Source of the DNA: Tetrahymena elliotti 4EA
Taxonomy: Eukaryota; Ciliophora; Oligohymenophorea; Hymenostomatida; Tetrahymenidae
Assembly: GCA_000231825.2 (NCBI GenBank)
Contig: JH720359.1
Coordinates: 16,805-80,804 of the forward strand
Length of the DNA: 64,000 nt
Reading direction: 5' to 3'
Program-made: the position numbers and the translations under genes
The notes under the pieces: generated by a model
The model's database searches: none
Told to the model about the DNA's origin: nothing
The model's input: only the letters and a program-made list of their open reading frames with translations
Shown: piece after piece, positions 1 through 11,936 of the stretch
Position numbering within the stretch: the stretch's first letter is position 1
Layout of the letters: each line of letters begins with the position of its first letter

Positions 1-809
1 ACTCACTAAATATTACTTTATTTACTTATGAAAGAATTAATATTCCTTCAAAAATTTTTTAAAATATTTTAAAACAAAAAAAACTTAAATTGTGAAGAAA
101 TGAATTTTAAAAATAAAAAAAATAATAAAAATTTTATCTCTCTTCACTGTATTAATTTATTTTAATTTTTGTGTTAATATTTTAAAGAAAAGTACAATTT
201 TTCTGTGAGAAATTCAGTAAATAATTTACAAATTTAATCTATTTTTTTAAAAAAAGAGAGAGTTCAAAAAATTTGTTTGAAAAAAATCGATTTAAAATAG
301 AATAATAAATAAAAACTTCTAGATTTTAATGGGAAAGAATATGATTTAATTAATTGAATAATTTTCATTTTAAAGTTAAATTATGAAATAGTAGATGAAA
401 AAAAAATAGATATTAGCATATTAGTAAAATAATAGATGGAGATATTTTTTGTATTAAATATTTTAAGATTAAAATTTATAAATAAATATTAACCATGAAT
501 TTTTTTGAAAGCAATGATAATAAAGTTATTATTGCAGAGAGTTATAATTCATTTACAATAATATTTATTTTGATGGTATTTTATTCAATACCTTTGATGC
601 TCATTTAATCTATTGATTCATCTGATTTCATGAAAAAATTTAATTTAAGCTGGAAATTTGTTTTTTCGATATAATAATTAGTCTTATAAAATTAAATTTT
701 GTGAATAATTAGTAGTTACTTAGATCTTTAGTTTTGAAGGAGTAAATAGATAGATATTACTTTAAACATTTAGAGATAGAAAATATTTAAAATAATAATA
801 AACAAAAGT
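1..809. other. AT-rich flank, no supported gene
   Basis: Very AT-rich sequence upstream of the first gene, with long A and T runs typical of ciliate intergenic DNA. One 69-codon ORF (495-704, plus strand, ciliate code) contains a hydrophobic stretch, but nothing else supports it and chance ORFs of this size are common when only TGA stops. The right end should hold the promoter and 5' UTR of the gene starting at 810. Confidence 0.5.
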
Positions 810-2883
810 ATGAATATATTAGGTAGATTTAATTAAAATGATATAAAAATATAAACTAATGGAGATTAATATTTTGATTCCTCTAGACGTACATCGACTT
901 TAAGCCCTTTAAGGAAATCTATTAGGGACTCATAAAAAACTAAATTTAGTAGTACGAAACAAGAAAGATGGCTACCAGATATAAAGAGATTTAACAATAC
1001 AATATCAACACCTTAACAAAGCGTCTAAACTTAAAAGAATATGTCTATTTAACCTCAAGTTTCAGTTTTTACAGATCAATATGGATCTTACTAAATAGAT
1101 ATGGATGAAAAGACAATCAGTTAGTTTTTAGAAATATTCAGAACATATGATCATAAAATATCAGGGTATGTTGAATAAAAATACCTTTACGAAATATTAG
1201 CTTAGCTTTCTCTCCCATCCAAAAATAGTATTTGCATTCTCAATTATTCAATTTCTGTGTTCATCTTTAAAAAATTCAACTTAGAGTTTTATCAAGAATT
1301 GCTAAATTTTTATAAAAAATAGTTGAAAAAACATTTGCTTAAGATGTCTTCTCTCGCCCAGGATATTTTAACTTTGAGGAACTTTTAGAGATAATAACAG
1401 AACTAGAAATAGATAAAATAGAATAATTGAACAAAGACTTAGCAGATGAAGATAAAATAATTATAAAACCAGATTAAAAAGTTATTGATCTTATTAAGTA
1501 AATGCTTTAATAATATCAAGCAAGATATACTTTATCTTTTATGAAATAATAATTTTATTAATTAAATTTTTATGATAATCTAAAGGAAATTAGATAATTA
1601 TAGAAAGCTTTAGGAAAGAGAAGGTAACTATAAAGAAGCTTATAGGGCCCATCTTAAAATTTTATAGCTTAGAAGTAATGAGCATCATAAATAGATAGAT
1701 AATTTGAAAAATATTTAGGATGATGAACTTCTAAAAGTTACTAAACTTCAATCATAATAGCTATATGAGTTTGATAGAGCTTGGGAATAGTTTCTAAGGG
1801 AATATGATTAGACATCTTAAGATACTGTCTCAGCTTTAGAAGTAAAGAATTATTATCTTAAAAAAATATAAATAAAATATAAAAATAAAGGATAAACATT
1901 AATCGGAGTTAGATTAATACGGCTTTTAAGTTAAGTAAGAACTTGCTTCAAAGTAAAAATTTTCTAAGCATTTACTTGATTTAAGGTATAAAGAATAGAT
2001 GCTTGTTAAACTAAAAAACTACCCTGAAGCAGAAAAAATAAAAATAAAAGCTGATTAACTAGAAGAAATAGAAAAATAATAATATGAAATATAGGTACTT
2101 ACTTACATAAATATTTACATTATTTTTTAATTAAGTTTTTACTAAAAGATATAAGAAACTGTTGATAATAAATTGAATACCTTAAGAAAGCAGCAAGAAA
2201 TAGCTTTAAAGGGTTTGATACATAAAATAGATTAGGATAGATAGCTGTAATTAAAATAAAGAGATATTGATGCTTAAACTTTACTTACAAAAAATAAAGC
2301 TTTACTACTTGAATTAAATAATAAACATATCACAGAGACAAAAAAAGCTTAAAATCTACTCAAAGAAAATATGGTCTATAATGATCACTAAGAATTATTT
2401 AGAGTCAGAGATCCAAACGACAAACTAATTTTTGAAAGACAAGAGCAAAATATTGACCGTTTTAAAATATAGAATTAAAATACTTTAAACAAAATAAGAT
2501 CATAGTCAAATTAAAGAAGCAGTCCATATCCATAGAGATTAAAAACTGAGAATGCTCCTTACCTTTTATAAATAAACTAATTATTTGGCTCTGCAACACC
2601 AATTCCTGCTTCAATAGTTAGTAAAATAAATTTTATTTTCATTCAAGTCTTCTAAACTTTTTTTGATAAAATTTAGGAAAAACTTAAAGAAATTATAGAA
2701 AAGGAAGTGTTTCAAATATTTCTTACAATTACTGATTATTTTTTATTCAATATAAAATTCTAAAATCATCACTTTGAATTAATTAATTAATTATATATAA
2801 ATCTACTCAATCATTTTATATTAATAAAACCTATTAATTATTTTAAAATTCAATACCTACCTAACTAACTAAAAAATATTTGA
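810..2883 (+). CDS. EF-hand-like coiled-coil protein, six exons
   Basis: I do not recognise a named family. Exons read 810-1227, 1287-1497, 1586-1841, 1891-2094, 2149-2616 and 2677-2883 (the last junction is the least sure), joining in frame to 587 aa. Introns are 59, 88, 49, 54 and 60 nt. The first third has two helix-loop-helix segments resembling degenerate EF-hands (around FRTYDHKISGYV and SRPGYFNFEELLEI) without a full set of calcium ligands. The middle and end are charged coiled coil. Two related segments stand out: NYKEAYRAHLKILQL and NYPEAEKIKIKADQLE, both of the form N-Y-x-E-A followed by a helix. This looks like a conserved cytoskeletal or ciliary protein, which is inference from architecture. 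The start is the first ATG in frame with exon 1. The C-terminus is low complexity. Confidence 0.75.
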
Positions 2884-3699
2884 ACCTTTTTTGATGGATG
2901 TATTTTTAAAAATAATTGTATGATTAAGGTGGCAACTAATTTATCATCTAAAATATCATTTTTTTAACATACTTTAAAATTATCTGTTTGTTTCAAATTA
3001 TTAATCACATGCTTACAAAAAGAACAAGAATGGTTAAAACAATTGATAAAGTATGTTTATGTTAATTCTAATAGTTCTTTACAAATTAAACATAAAAAAA
3101 CTCTATAACTTAAATACCGTTATTATTCTATTATCTATTTTATTTTACAAAAAAAAACAAATGAAAAATTAAAAAAAATAATTTTAAAAAAATTATGTGG
3201 AGATAATTGATTACATGCATTACAATAATTGGATGAGGTTATAGTATCCTATAAATTATTTAAGTTTTTTTATAAATTAAGTAAGAAAGTCTGACTAACC
3301 ATTTAGATACATAACTGGAGTAAATATTTTTTAAATTTATCTTTTGAAATAATTTAAGTTTGAAGAAATTATGAATTTGACATTTTTTTTTCTATTTTAA
3401 AAGTAGTATTAAACAAATTACAATTTTAGTTTTATTTTTTTGGATGAAGAACATGAATTAGATTATTTGACAAAAATCAAACATTTTTTACAAATATCTA
3501 ATTTTGAGTAATCAATAATTGTATTTTAACTAAGTTCTTAAGATTATTTATATTTATTTACTTAATCTATTTTGTGATTATATTAAATAACGAGCTATCA
3601 AAAAAAATATAATTAGATTTTATTAAAAAAGAATCAGCAAGTCATAAAAATTGATAAAAGGCAGAATTTAGAATAAAATTATAAAAAGAAATAATTAAA
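2884..3699. other. intergenic, nothing recognised
   Basis: AT-rich spacer between two co-oriented genes. It should carry the 3' end signals of the upstream gene and the promoter of the CRAL-TRIO gene, but no distinct motif or RNA gene is visible. Confidence 0.5.
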
Positions 3700-6028
3700 A
3701 TGAGTATTTAGCAATCGATGATTATGATATCTAAAGTTGATTTTCCTTTGATCCCATTAGAAGCTTTTTTATACTTTCCTTAGCGTAAATAGATTTTACT
3801 AGTATTTGTAAACATAACTAATTTATATATATTTAGAATAAGAAATAAAAATTGGTGAAGGAAAGACTGCCTTGAGAAGAATATTTGAAGGCTAAATTGA
3901 ATTTGATAATTATGAGATGTAATAATTGAAAGATTTTGAATAATATGTAAAATAGAAATAGGTTAACTTAATATCATGGTATTTATTAAAATTATTATTG
4001 TAGTTGTAATGATATTTGATTTCTATTAAAATACTAACTAGGTGGGATAATGCTAAGAAGCTAAGATTTTTATATGCAAATTAGTTTAAATTCGATAAAA
4101 CATTAAAGACTATGTAAACACACTAAGAGTGGAGGTCTTAAGCATTGCCACCTTCATTTACAGATGAAGTCAAACAGTTTTTAGTAGATATTAATATTTA
4201 TGTCTTGCAACAAATTAAACTATTAAGAATAATGAGAAATAGGTAATAAAAATTTGAATATTTAATAGGAAAATGGTGCATTTTATATTCATGGCAGAGA
4301 TAATAGATTCAGACCTATTTTAGTTATTAATGTGAAGAGATTAAATTTAAAAAATGTAAATACTTTTAAATGTTTTTTTAACACTGAATTATGAATATAA
4401 GATCTAACTCAAGAAAATAATGATTAATTGGATTAAATTACTTTAAGAAACAGTCTTAATAAATACTGTAAATACTAAAAATAAAATAAAGAGTATTTAG
4501 ATTATTTTAATGATTCGATTTTCGAGCATTTACTTTTTAACCACTAATTTAGTTAGATTATTTTTAATGAAAAATACACATATAAGTATATATATATTCA
4601 TTTAAATTTTAGAAGAGGAAAGATAATTTTATTAAATTAATTGTGAAATGACATGTGATTAATTATTTTTTTTAAAAATAGATTAAAATTGAGTTAATTT
4701 TAGATAGTATGACTTATTTCTTTGAGTTTATTTTAAATAACATGATGCTTCCTGGTTAGGTACTTATTTTAGTTTATAATTAATTAAATAATAATCATAA
4801 CTCGCAAATCGAATTTGAAGTGTTTACTGAATTCCTTTTTAATTAAAAAAATTAATTAGATTGAAAATTGGGTTGTAATTTTAGATCTTGGTAACATAGG
4901 GTTGTCAAGTTTACCCATTAACGGACTTAGACAAATTATGGGATATCTATCATCTAATTACCGTAGTAGAATGTTTGCAACTTATGTAGTTAACACTCCT
5001 TCTTCTATTTTCATCCCTTACAAAATTATTAAAGGTTTCTTAGAAGAAGCTACAATTAAAAAAATAAGTTTCTATAATAATGGTAATCCAAAGCCACTTT
5101 TTACACATTGTCATAAATCTTAAGTTGAAACTACTTACAGTGGTGAGGCAAATCCTATTACACAAAAATTTTGGTAAATTAATTATTTAATTTTTTTTGA
5201 GAAATTTATTGTAAAGGATTTGATAAATAACTTTTCTTTTTTCTACAATTTAAATAAGAAATAACTTAAAAATAATGTTTTTAATAACAATTATTAAGGC
5301 CTCCTCAAGTTATCAGCAACTAGTATTAACTAGTAGAAGAAAATATAAATGGCATCATTTAAAGCAAAGATGAATACAATAAACAATATAAATAGGGATT
5401 GTTAAAAAGAAATATTACTTTAAAAGAACATATAGACAGATCTGATGAAAATAATTAAGTAAATCCAGAAAGTATTAATCTGATCAGTTTTACTAAGAAA
5501 AAAAATGATATTTATAGCACGAGAGATTTACATGATGTTTAAACTCCTTAAAGAAATCATGAAAGTAAAAAGAACTTTGATTTACAGAGATCGTTAAATA
5601 TTGTAAGTGATGTTTAAAATTCAGGAAATCAATCATAAAGCAACTTTGGTATTTAGAATATGCAAAAAAGTATGTAATACAAGCCTCCTAAATCATCCTT
5701 AGCTAATTTTGGTAAAGAATATTCATCTAAAAATTAAATTGAAGAGTTTGAAGAAGATAATGAAGAAAAGTAATCAAATAATATAAAAATACCTCAATAG
5801 AATGCATCATAACTAACATCTAATATGGCTGATCAAATCTCAATTGCTCATGAATCATATATAGAAAAAATTGACAATGAGCCTTCTATAAATCTAGTTA
5901 TAGTTAAGCGTAATTATTAATTTAATTAAAATATTTCTTATTAATCTTTCTATTCGCAATATGGAAAACAAAGTGCATATCATAGTAATTTCACAAAGAT
6001 TTTGTAATCGCACTTCCTTTATGCCTGA
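3700..6028 (+). CDS. CRAL-TRIO (Sec14-like) lipid-binding protein
   Basis: Sec14 family proteins bind and transfer phosphatidylinositol or other hydrophobic ligands between membranes. Exons recovered in frame give a CRAL-TRIO N-lobe (WWDNAKKLRFLYANQFKFDK; then ENGAFYIHGRDNRFRPILV) followed by the core (IENWVVILDLGNIGLSSLPI; then GLRQIMGYLSSNYRSRMFAT; then VVNTPSSIFIPYKIIKGFL). The order and spacing are those of CRAL-TRIO domains. The first intron (GTAAATAG...TTTAG) and the one before WWDNAK are supported because they restore frame and family motifs. The exon layout between about 4360 and 4690 is unresolved. After the domain a tail of roughly 250 residues, rich in Ser, Asn and Gln with an acidic patch (EEFEEDNEEK), ends at TGA 6026-6028. 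The tail is probably disordered. Start is the ATG at 3700, with no better upstream candidate. Confidence 0.8.
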
Positions 6029-8401
6029 CTTCTCCTATCCAGGAAAGTTATGAGTGTTTAGGAAAAATTATGTTTGATATCTTTTTCTTTTTTTAATATT
6101 TCAAGATAACATTTTTTAAAAAATAATTTACAAATAAGAAGAAGAATATTTCTACTGAAAATGTTTTGAATTTCTGTTTTTTTATTTCAAAACAATTTAT
6201 TGTAAGGCACTTGTCAAAATAGAGTGAAAGAAAGAGATTAAATAAAGATTTGAGTCTTAATTTCATTTTAAAATTTTAATTTTATAAATTAGAACATAAA
6301 ATGAATTCGGAAATTTTTAGATAATGATTAAAACTATGCCAAAATATAATTAAAATAAATCATTTTTATAATAACAAAAACTCATTCTCAATTCATCTAA
6401 CCTTAATAATCTAATTAATTTAATTAAAAAAATAATCTGCAATAAATGGGAATAAATTAAGTAAGCTTAAATCAAATAATTTTAAACAAAATCAAAATCT
6501 TTTAAAATTTTTTCTTAACTACTGAAAAAAATCTATCACTACCATAATTAAAAAATGGAATGAAATAGATTTCAAAGAGTTAAAAAAAACAAATTCTTCA
6601 CCAAATTTAAAACAATTATTCTCATATAAACTAAAATAATTCTAAATTTCTATAAAAATATTTATATTTTAAATTTGCATGTTGTATTATGTCTTCTTCT
6701 AATTATTTCAATTGATCAATGCCTATCTTTTTATTTTTCAAAAAGTTCTTTTGATGAGTGCCAAATATTAAATTTAAATGTAAAAAACACCCTAATTCCT
6801 TATGAAAAAACAATTCAAAATATTTCAATATTATTAAAATATTGATAAAAAGATTGTTTCTACAAGATATTTATTTAATCTGTTTTTAATTTGAATCTTC
6901 TTTTTTTCCAAAAGAAAAAGGAATATTTGCATGTTTTATCAAATTTAAAAGATATAAATATTCCAGTTCTCACAAACTTTATGTTTTTTTTCAAATAATT
7001 TTTTGTCTGAAAATAAGTAATCAATCTTTTAATTATTTGATTCTTAATTCATGAATGAAAAATTTAAATTCATAAGATAATATTAAAAATATTTGCCTGA
7101 GTTTTCATTAAATTTTAAAAAATATAAACAAAGATATTATAATTTCAGTCTTCACTTGAGATTTTATTTACAAATATTTAATTTAACCACTAAAATAAAC
7201 TGCTCTCTCTATAATATCCAGAGAATGTAGGTATTATTATGCGTTAATTAATCACAATAAGAGATGAAATTAAATAGGTTATTAGCATATTTTTTAATTA
7301 TCTTTATTTTTTCCCAGAGCCATACTTAATTATTTAATTTTACTGGAAGAAAAAATAGTTGTCTGTTGTAGGAATATTCAAATTAATTTTATCTTATTAT
7401 TTCGGTAAATACGTCAATCTCAATAAAAATACTAAAAAGGTTTTTTGTTAAAGAAAGGCCGTGAAAGTTGAATATTTAATTTTGATTTAAAGTGTATTTC
7501 AATTAAGATAAATAAGTTTATGGTAAAAAGAAAATCACTAACATGTATTTAAAATTTTAATATAAAATTTCTCTTGTAGTTCTGATTTTTAAGAAGAAGA
7601 ATAAATAATAAAAAATAAATAAATTAATTCATTAAAATTTTTAAAAAAGTATTTCCAAGATATCAAAAAACATGAAAAATATTTTACAAAAAAAAAGATA
7701 ACTTATTGCTTGAAAAAAAAAGTATCTGAAATAGTATTTTTTGAACTTTCAGTAGGTGTTTTAGAAAATGTTAATTATAAAGTTGTACATTCTAAGGCAT
7801 AAATATTTAAAATTAATTTACGTCAAGAGACTAATCATCTATTCTGATCGATCAATTTAAGGCAACAATAAATAATTCATGTTTGCTTTATGAAACAAGA
7901 AATATTGAAAGAACAATTAAGATTGTAAAAAAACATCATATCAAATTATAAACCATAATCTAATATGGGTACGAAAAATAAGTTTAAGATAGTTGATTGA
8001 TGATGAGAGGGAAATTTATATAGATTAATAAAGTTTTTAATTATATTCAAATAAAAAGGACAAGCGAAAAAATAAGTAAAAAAAACTATAAAAAAATTAA
8101 AATAAATATTTAGTTTACCAACAACTTGAAAGAAGCAGAAAAAGAAAAAAGTAAAGAGAAAAGAGAGACTACTCACTTTGTAAAAACCGAAAAAGAAAAG
8201 GAATAAAATAACTTAGTTTTAAAGAAAAAGAAGAAATTTGAAATAACCACCCTCTTATAAATAATAGAAACAGAACAAAAACCTACAAGAGAGTAATTCA
8301 TTTTCCATTTCTCTTATAATCACACATAAATTTTAAAAAATACTGAGATTTTTATTTCATCAATCAATTAATCACGCTAATTATTGTAATTTATATTTCA
8401 G
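6029..8401. other. 2.4-kb intergenic region, no gene seen
   Basis: Very AT-rich, with long homopolymer runs and no ORF with protein-like composition in the ciliate code on either strand. A purine-rich stretch (about 8110-8280) lies just before the kinase gene and is probably part of its promoter or 5' UTR. No tRNA or snRNA was recognised. Confidence 0.5.
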
Positions 8402-11288
8402 ATGAAGCCTGCATCATTTTTTGACGACGATTATGGAAAATTACAAAAGAAAATCTGGGATCCTGTACCTGGTAATAAGACTGTTAGCAACCTTGATACT
8501 GTATATTTATGCAATCAATTTTTTAAGAGATCAAAGAAAGTAGGTAAAGCTAAGCAAATCTACTACGTTCTTACTGAAGAAGGACTCTATTAAGTTAAAA
8601 AAAATGAAGTTATTTGTGGTTTTATGGATTTAACTTGCGTTAAGATGGACCTCTTGATCGAGGTTTAAGATGCTAAAACTATTGACACTAGCTTAGACAG
8701 CAATCCTACCAATGTTCATGGATTCCGTCTTTCACGTAACGGTAAATCAATTGAATTCTACACAAATGATAACTTGCTCTACAAGAATTGGAAAAATGTT
8801 CTTATCTATCGTTGTATTTAAAGCACATTCCATGAAGAGTTTATTGTAACTAAGATGATTGGTAAAGGTTCATTTGCTAAAGTCTATCTAGCAACTAAGA
8901 AGTCATAAAATATCTAATATGCAATTAAAGCCTTCAATAAAGAATTCATGCAAAATTAGCACAAGGGTAAAGAATCATTAATAAATGAAATTTCTATCAT
9001 GCGTTAATTGAATAACGATCATTTAATCCGTCTTTATGAAGTTTATGAGACCACCAACTCCATTTACTTTGTTGTAGATCTCTTAAATGGTGGTGAGCTT
9101 CTCCATCGTATTCGCGAAAAAGGATCTATAAATGAAAAAGAACTCCGTGTCCTCATTCGTAATCTTATTCTTGCCTTAGAGCATCTTCATTAGAAGAACA
9201 TCATGCACAGAGATCTAAAGCCAGAAAATCTTCTTTTAAAATCCAAATAATCTGATTCTGAAATTGTAGTTGCTGACTTTGGTCTTGCCACTCGTATTGA
9301 TATTCCTAATATTTTGTTTAAACGTTGCGGTACTCCTGGTTTTGTAGCTCCAGAAGTTCTCCTTTACAAGGTAAATATATAATGGTTTTTAAATTTATAG
9401 GACTTACTTAATCAGATAATCTCAGAAAACAAAACCAGTTTACAAATTATTCTATTCCAAATGCATTCAAAATGATTATTTAATATCAATAATCCTCTAA
9501 TAATATCAAAATTTTGCCAGTTAGCATAATATACTCAGTAAATAAGCTTAATTTCTACTTTTTCAAAACATATTTAATAAGAAAGTAGATATAGCAAGAA
9601 CCGAATCCTGTCATTATAAATTTTAAAGATTATTATAATCTTTTTTCAAAGCAAAACATCACTTATTTTAATGAATGGCTAACCTACTTCAAAATTTTTA
9701 GCCGTTTTAGCATAAGTAGCCATAAATCTAAAGATATTTTCCAAGCTTTACTAATTCATCATAAATTTTATATAGATGCTTATAAATAGTATAGCAAAAA
9801 TACCTCATAATAAAAAAATACTTTCAAAAATTCGGCTTTATTATTTAGGTTTCTTTAAATATAAAAATATTTATTTAGAGTGATTCAAAATGGAAGTGGA
9901 TTTTAAAAAGTGTCAAAAAATTAGGTTAAATTGATTCAATTTGAAATGATTTAGGAAATGAATCAAGTTAATACTTATAATAAAAGGAGTTTTAACTGAC
10001 CAACTAATCCCATAGTTCCATAGTTCAATAAAAAATATAAAAAAGGATTAAGAATAAGTAGCATAGCATATTATTAGATAAATGTAGCCTAACAAAAATA
10101 GCTTTTATTTAATTTAAATAATTTTTCTAACTAACTAAAAAAAAATAAAGAAATTAATCTGGTTTTGGTTTTGTTTTAGTCAATTTTTATTTGATTGAAT
10201 AAATTTGATGCAATAAATAAAATTACTCAGCTTTTTTTTATTTTCAAAAAATAAAAAATTAATAGACAAGAATTTTCAAAATTGCTCTGAAATTTAAAAT
10301 TAATCTGTTCTATTTTAGAGTTTTATTTTATTATTTGGAAATCCCCTTATTTTATTTCTACTTTTTTACCTAACAAACATTTAATTAACTTTTATTATTT
10401 ATTTGAATATAGGAAGGAGATCCATTTTACACTACCTAATGTGATATTTTCTCTGCTGGTATCATTTTCTATCTTCTATTAGTAGGAAAGTAGCCATTCT
10501 AAGGTAAAGACTATAAGTAGATCTTAAGAGCTAATAAAGCCTGTGAAATTAGATATGATTTACCAGAATTTGAAAAAATCTCTAACCCTGCCAAAGACTT
10601 ACTCAAAAAAATGTTAGATGCTCGCCCTGAACACAGATATTCAGCTGCTTAATGCTTATAACATCCATTCTTACATCTTGATGGAGACTACTAACCTGCT
10701 GATATTTCTTGTGGCAGCTTAGGTTCATATGAAGTAGAATTTTTAGCTAATGTTCGTAACAAATAATTAGACTCTTAGGAAATGATTGGATCTCTTGCTT
10801 TACATTCAACTGGTAAACTACCTATGAATGGAAATGTTAATACTATCGGTTCTCTATCTACTTACTCGAACTCATCTATCACTAATCTTGAAAGAAAAAA
10901 TACTAGTTCAGGCCCTGGTGCTAGTATCTTCAATAAAGGAAGATCTGACAGTATTGATTAAAATATGACTGGTACTCCTTCTAACCGCAAGTCCAACAAT
11001 AATTCTCTTTTCAAAGCAACATTAATCAAAAACAGTTATCACACTTCTTAATTCGGTGGTAATGAAGAAAGAAAAGGTAGAGATGATGAATATGAAGAAA
11101 ACTGCGATGTTGGTGAAGAAAACTCTCCTGTTTGTAATTCAGTTAACAAAATGAATATAGAAAAATCAATGAAACACAATCCTTCTAAATGCGATGAAAC
11201 ATCTAACTCTCCTAAATCTGCAGGTACTATTGGTACTCCTACAAATGCTGCAAAGTACGGAAAATCTTCAATCGCAACAAAGAAATGA
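8402..11288 (+). CDS. CAMK-type Ser/Thr protein kinase with N-terminal PH-like domain
   Basis: Two exons, 8402-9370 and 10413-11288, give 614 aa. Residues about 30-138 resemble the PH-like module often fused to kinases in ciliates. Residues about 145-410 are a complete kinase domain: glycine loop GKGSFAKVY, the AIK lysine, catalytic loop HRDLKPENLL, DFGLA, the activation-segment end CGTPGFVAPE and a C-lobe ending HRYSAAQCLQHPFLH. All catalytic residues are present, so it should be active. The tail of about 200 residues is Ser/Asn-rich and acidic, likely a regulatory or targeting region, with no obvious EF-hands. The start has no upstream in-frame ATG before AT-rich sequence. Codon use (many CTT, GGT, ATC, AAG) suggests good expression. 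CAMK group membership is inferred from motif style; the substrate is unknown. Confidence 0.9.
9371..10412 (+). other. 1042-nt intron inside the kinase gene
   Basis: The intron starts GTAAATAT after ...LLYK and ends ...GAATATAG before EGDPFYTT, and removing it restores a continuous kinase domain. It is about ten times longer than most other introns read in this window (roughly 50-110 nt). It holds no ORF I would defend, and no snoRNA was recognised. A short direct repeat of ccatagtt lies near 10010-10025. Confidence 0.85.
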
Positions 11289-11936
11289 AATGAAGTGCTT
11301 AACGAGAGTGAAAAAGCAAACATACAAAAAATACTCAAAAAATAATAAATTGTATCGAAAAGAAAGAAACCTAGATTCTAAACTTATAACTAAAATAATT
11401 ATTTATTCATGATAGATAACATTTTTCTAAAGTAGTTAAAGTATATAGTTAGTTAAATTCACTCTCGCTCATTTATTCATTCATTCATCACTCTTTTAAT
11501 ATTTGTCTTATCATATCTATTAAACTTATATAATTATCAACTTATGTTCAAAATATTATCTCTTATGTTTTTCATCCCTTTTATCCATTTCTCAACACAA
11601 CTTTCATAAAAATAATTCAAAAAAGTAAAAATACATTTCAAAATGCATATTTTTTGATATTTTTTAGTGAAGAAATATTCTTCATTTTAATAAATAAAAA
11701 TATAAATTAAATAACTGTTAATATTCATTTTCCAACAATTAAATTCATTTCAAAATTAATAATTTTTTTCTGATATGACTTTTCTTTCATCCTCCTTTAT
11801 GTAAAAATTGTTAAAGTCTAAAGCCGTATTAAGAGGTACCCCTTTTTTTTAAATAATTAATTTTAATAAACAAAAAATAATAATTTAAAAAAATAAGAAG
11901 TTTATTAGAATTTATATGTGTTCTTAAGCATAAAGA
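11289..11936. other. convergent intergenic spacer
   Basis: AT-rich spacer between the 3' ends of the kinase gene (+) and the gamma-tubulin complex gene (-). It should contain both polyadenylation regions. No other feature was seen. Confidence 0.5.

Noticed and set aside
495..704. 69-codon plus-strand ORF with one hydrophobic segment.
   Set aside because: This length is expected by chance when only TGA stops translation; no supporting evidence.
1498..1890. Two apparent +1 frameshifts in the coiled-coil gene, suggesting programmed frameshifting or a pseudogene.
   Set aside because: Two ordinary introns (1498-1585, GTAAATG...TAAAG, and 1842-1890, GTAAAG...TAAAG) restore frame and give continuous helical sequence, so no frameshift is needed.
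7946..8176. Minus-strand ORF rich in Phe.
   Set aside because: It mirrors the purine-rich tract upstream of the kinase gene; no protein-like features.
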